From Anaerobacillus sp. (GTDB lineage: Bacteria; Bacillota; Bacilli; Bacillales_H; Anaerobacillaceae): DNA of 7,707 nucleotides. The stretch covers positions 1-7,707 of the forward strand of contig SKOL01000363.1 of assembly GCA_007120055.1 (NCBI GenBank), given 5' to 3'. The first letter of the stretch is position 1. Each line of letters opens with the position of its first letter. The notes below the pieces were generated by a model. It worked only from the letters and a program-made list of their open reading frames with translations, was not told where the DNA came from and searched no databases. Below, piece by piece: positions 6,362-7,707 of this stretch. The translations under genes were made by a program, and so were the position numbers.

Positions 6362-7225
6362 TTGAATAATAGTAATTATAAATTAGTGAAAACGGACTGC
6401 TACACCGTTGAGTTATATTTGGATTATTATAATGAACGGTTGTGCATTGTTGAGTACTGTGGCAATAGGCAAAAAATAGTTTCCTTTCTTTTAAAGCTTG
6501 TAAAACAACATCATTTTTCCAAAATCATTTTTTATGCACGATCCGAGCATTGGCAAGAAATTTTAAGTTTAGGTTTTATGTTAGAAGCTGTATTTAAAGG
6601 TTTTTTTAACGGAAAGGATGCATATGCAATGGTTTTATATATGAATAATGAAAGAAAAACTAGTAAGTACTGGATTGAGGAAGATAATATACTCCGTCAG
6701 ATCTATGCAAAAGGTATAGATTCTAATTTAACAGAAACTCCCCAAGATTACATGTTTGGGCAAGCGGTAGTAGATGATGTTGAGGAACTTGCTGTTTTAT
6801 ATGGGCAAGTTTTTGAAATGTATCCCACTCCAGTGAAGGATCCTGACTTCTTAAGAAAATTTCTAGATAATGGAAATGTTTTTTATATTGTTAAGTATGA
6901 CAATAAAATCGTAAGTGCTGCCTCTGCTGAAGTTAATATGAATTTTCTCCATGCAGAATTAACGGATTGTGTAACGTTACCGGAGCATCGAAAACATGGA
7001 TTAATGAAAAAACTCCTTTTGGAAATAGAAGAACAACTTAGAAAAAAAGGGATATATTTCACCTTTTCTATTGCCAGAGCACTATCTTTTGGTATAAATG
7101 CTGCTTTTTATCAGCTAGGTTATGAGTATGGAGGAAGAATGACGAATAATTGCTATATTTTTGATAAAATAGAGGATATGAATGTTTGGGTGAAAGACTT
7201 ATCTGAAGTGGCGATTGAACACTAA
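6362..7225 (+). CDS. AblB/YodP-like GNAT N-acyltransferase
   Basis: This 287-aa soluble enzyme would transfer an acyl group from an acyl-CoA to an amino group. Residues about 1-100 form the N-terminal domain seen in AblB/YodP (beta-lysine acetyltransferase) proteins, ending near GFMLEAVFKGFFNGKDAYAM. The GNAT fold spans about 132-280. Its acyl-CoA-binding segment is VTLPEHRKHGLMKKLL (204-219), with R210 and G213 at the pyrophosphate-binding turn. The typical AblB tail FSIARALSFGINAAFYQLGY (235-254), YGGRMTNN (256-263) and MNVWVK (273-278) is present. A lysine 2,3-aminomutase gene, AblB's usual partner, is absent from the window. With an NSAR and an M20 deacylase it may instead supply the N-acylation step, as the GNAT succinyltransferase does in Geobacillus D- to L-amino acid conversion. 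Donor and acceptor are not determined. The TTG start is chosen from its ribosome site; the frame is open up to 6281. Confidence 0.85.
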   Translation: MNNSNYKLVKTDCYTVELYLDYYNERLCIVEYCGNRQKIVSFLLKLVKQHHFSKIIFYARSEHWQEILSLGFMLEAVFKGFFNGKDAYAMVLYMNNERKTSKYWIEEDNILRQIYAKGIDSNLTETPQDYMFGQAVVDDVEELAVLYGQVFEMYPTPVKDPDFLRKFLDNGNVFYIVKYDNKIVSAASAEVNMNFLHAELTDCVTLPEHRKHGLMKKLLLEIEEQLRKKGIYFTFSIARALSFGINAAFYQLGYEYGGRMTNNCYIFDKIEDMNVWVKDLSEVAIEH

Positions 7226-7400
7226 GATTTATGAGTATTATCTAAGGATACTTCTCACTCTGCGCATTTTTAAAGAATACGGACCTATTTTACTTGTACA
7301 TTTTGATGATCATGGTGATACAGCTTCGGCTGTTGCCTTTGAAATGATAAGTCTCGTCGCTTTAAAAAAACAGGCAGAAGTAGAATTAATCGATATATAA
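7215..7400 (+). CDS. Possible small ORF or N-terminal remnant of a decayed gene (unrecognised)
   Basis: A 61-codon frame starts at TTG 7215, overlapping the GNAT end by 11 nt, and stops at TAA 7398-7400. I see no good ribosome site for it; only GAAGTGG precedes it. Residues about 24-60 (GPILLVHFDDHGDTASAVAF and following, ending AEVELIDI) have a strand-loop-helix-strand pattern like the start of a flavodoxin-like or Rossmann-type domain, which normally continues for over 100 residues. It ends just before a strong terminator, so it is either a short functional protein or the stump of a larger gene lost by deletion. No function is assigned. Confidence 0.35.
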   Translation: MNTKIYEYYLRILLTLRIFKEYGPILLVHFDDHGDTASAVAFEMISLVALKKQAEVELIDI

Positions 7401-7410
7401 TAAAATAAAT

Positions 7411-7462
7411 AAAAAGCCTATCACAACTAGTTTCAAAATTACTAGATGTGATAGACTTTTTT
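7411..7462. terminator. Strong bidirectional intrinsic terminator between convergent genes
   Basis: The arms are AAAAAG (7411-7416), CTATCACA (7418-7425) and CTAGT (7427-7431). They pair with ACTAG (7441-7445), TGTGATAG (7447-7454) and CTTTTTT (7456-7462). Only two internal mismatches occur, around a 9-nt loop. The A-run on the left and T-run on the right let it stop transcription from both the operon (+) and the convergent regulator (-). Confidence 0.9.
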
Positions 7463-7486
7463 ACATTTACTAAAAGTCCCCTCGAG

Positions 7487-7707
7487 TCAACTATATTTTT
7501 TCATCTTATAAATAACAGAAGGTTGGCTAATGCCTAAATATTTTGCCATTTCATACGTAGTATTACACTCATCAGAGGCTCTTTTTATTAAATGTTTTTC
7601 TACTTTTTCTAGTGTTTCCTTCAGATTTAGGTTTTGACTTCCTTCAATTTCTTTTTCAAGGTCCCAATATTCGCTTCCGACAGACTCTTTTATCGACTGA
7701 CGAAATG
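7487..7707 (-). CDS. C-terminal end of a second sigma-54-type regulator with TyrR/Fis-like HTH (partial, cut by window edge)
   Basis: The minus strand reads 72 codons from the window edge to TGA at 7487-7489. The visible end runs from an acidic linker (WDLEKEIEGSQ) into NLKETLEKVEKHLIKRASDE, then a helix-turn-helix with TYEMAKYLGISQPSVIYKMKKYS. This is the pattern of the TyrR-like DNA-binding domain at the end of many Firmicute sigma-54 enhancer-binding proteins: a leading helix LKETLEKVE, then AKYLGIS-Q-PSV-KMKKY. The AAA+ portion would lie beyond 7707, so membership in the sigma-54 activator class is inferred from the tail alone. It converges on the operon and shares its terminator. Its target is probably on the far side of the window edge, but it could also act on this operon. 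Confidence 0.8.
   Translation of the reverse strand, partial: FRQSIKESVGSEYWDLEKEIEGSQNLNLKETLEKVEKHLIKRASDECNTTYEMAKYLGISQPSVIYKMKKYS

Overview
The window looks like chromosomal DNA from a low-GC Gram-positive of the Bacillaceae (a Bacillus-like genus). Coding is AT-rich, ribosome sites are strong AGGAGG-type, starts are ATG with one TTG, and there is a SigL (sigma-54) -24/-12 promoter served by an enhancer-binding protein, as in Bacillus amino-acid catabolic operons. No rRNA, tRNA, insertion sequence or CRISPR array was seen. The species cannot be fixed from the sequence.

Layout. Positions 1-295 are a noncoding leader with several small palindromes. At 296-2323 (+) lies a sigma-54 enhancer-binding regulator: N-terminal sensor-like domain, PAS, AAA+, and a winged-helix-like C-terminus instead of the usual Fis-type helix. 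The next gap (2324-2488) is compact. It holds three 11-bp direct repeats, a fourth inverted copy that makes a terminator-like hairpin, and a near-consensus -24/-12 promoter at 2438-2455. The operon follows on the + strand: YfcC-family permease (2489-3922), M20 metallo-deacylase (3954-5168), NSAR/OSBS-family enolase-superfamily enzyme (5159-6268, overlapping the M20 gene by 10 nt), a terminator-like hairpin (6276-6311), and an AblB/YodP-like GNAT acyltransferase (6362-7225, TTG start). A possible 61-codon ORF or gene remnant (7215-7400) and a strong bidirectional terminator (7411-7462) close the operon. Facing it on the minus strand is the C-terminal end of a second sigma-54-type regulator with a TyrR/Fis-like helix-turn-helix (7487-7707, cut by the window edge).

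How the genes may work together. A GNAT acyltransferase, an N-succinylamino acid racemase and an M20 deacylase match the pathway described in Geobacillus kaustophilus for irreversible D- to L-amino acid conversion: N-succinylate the D-amino acid, racemise the N-acyl form, then hydrolyse only the N-acyl-L form. Here that set is joined to its own permease and, by inference, to a dedicated sigma-54 activator. The window therefore reads as an inducible uptake-and-inversion (or deacylation) operon for an amino acid or N-acyl-amino acid. The actual substrate and inducer cannot be read from the sequence.
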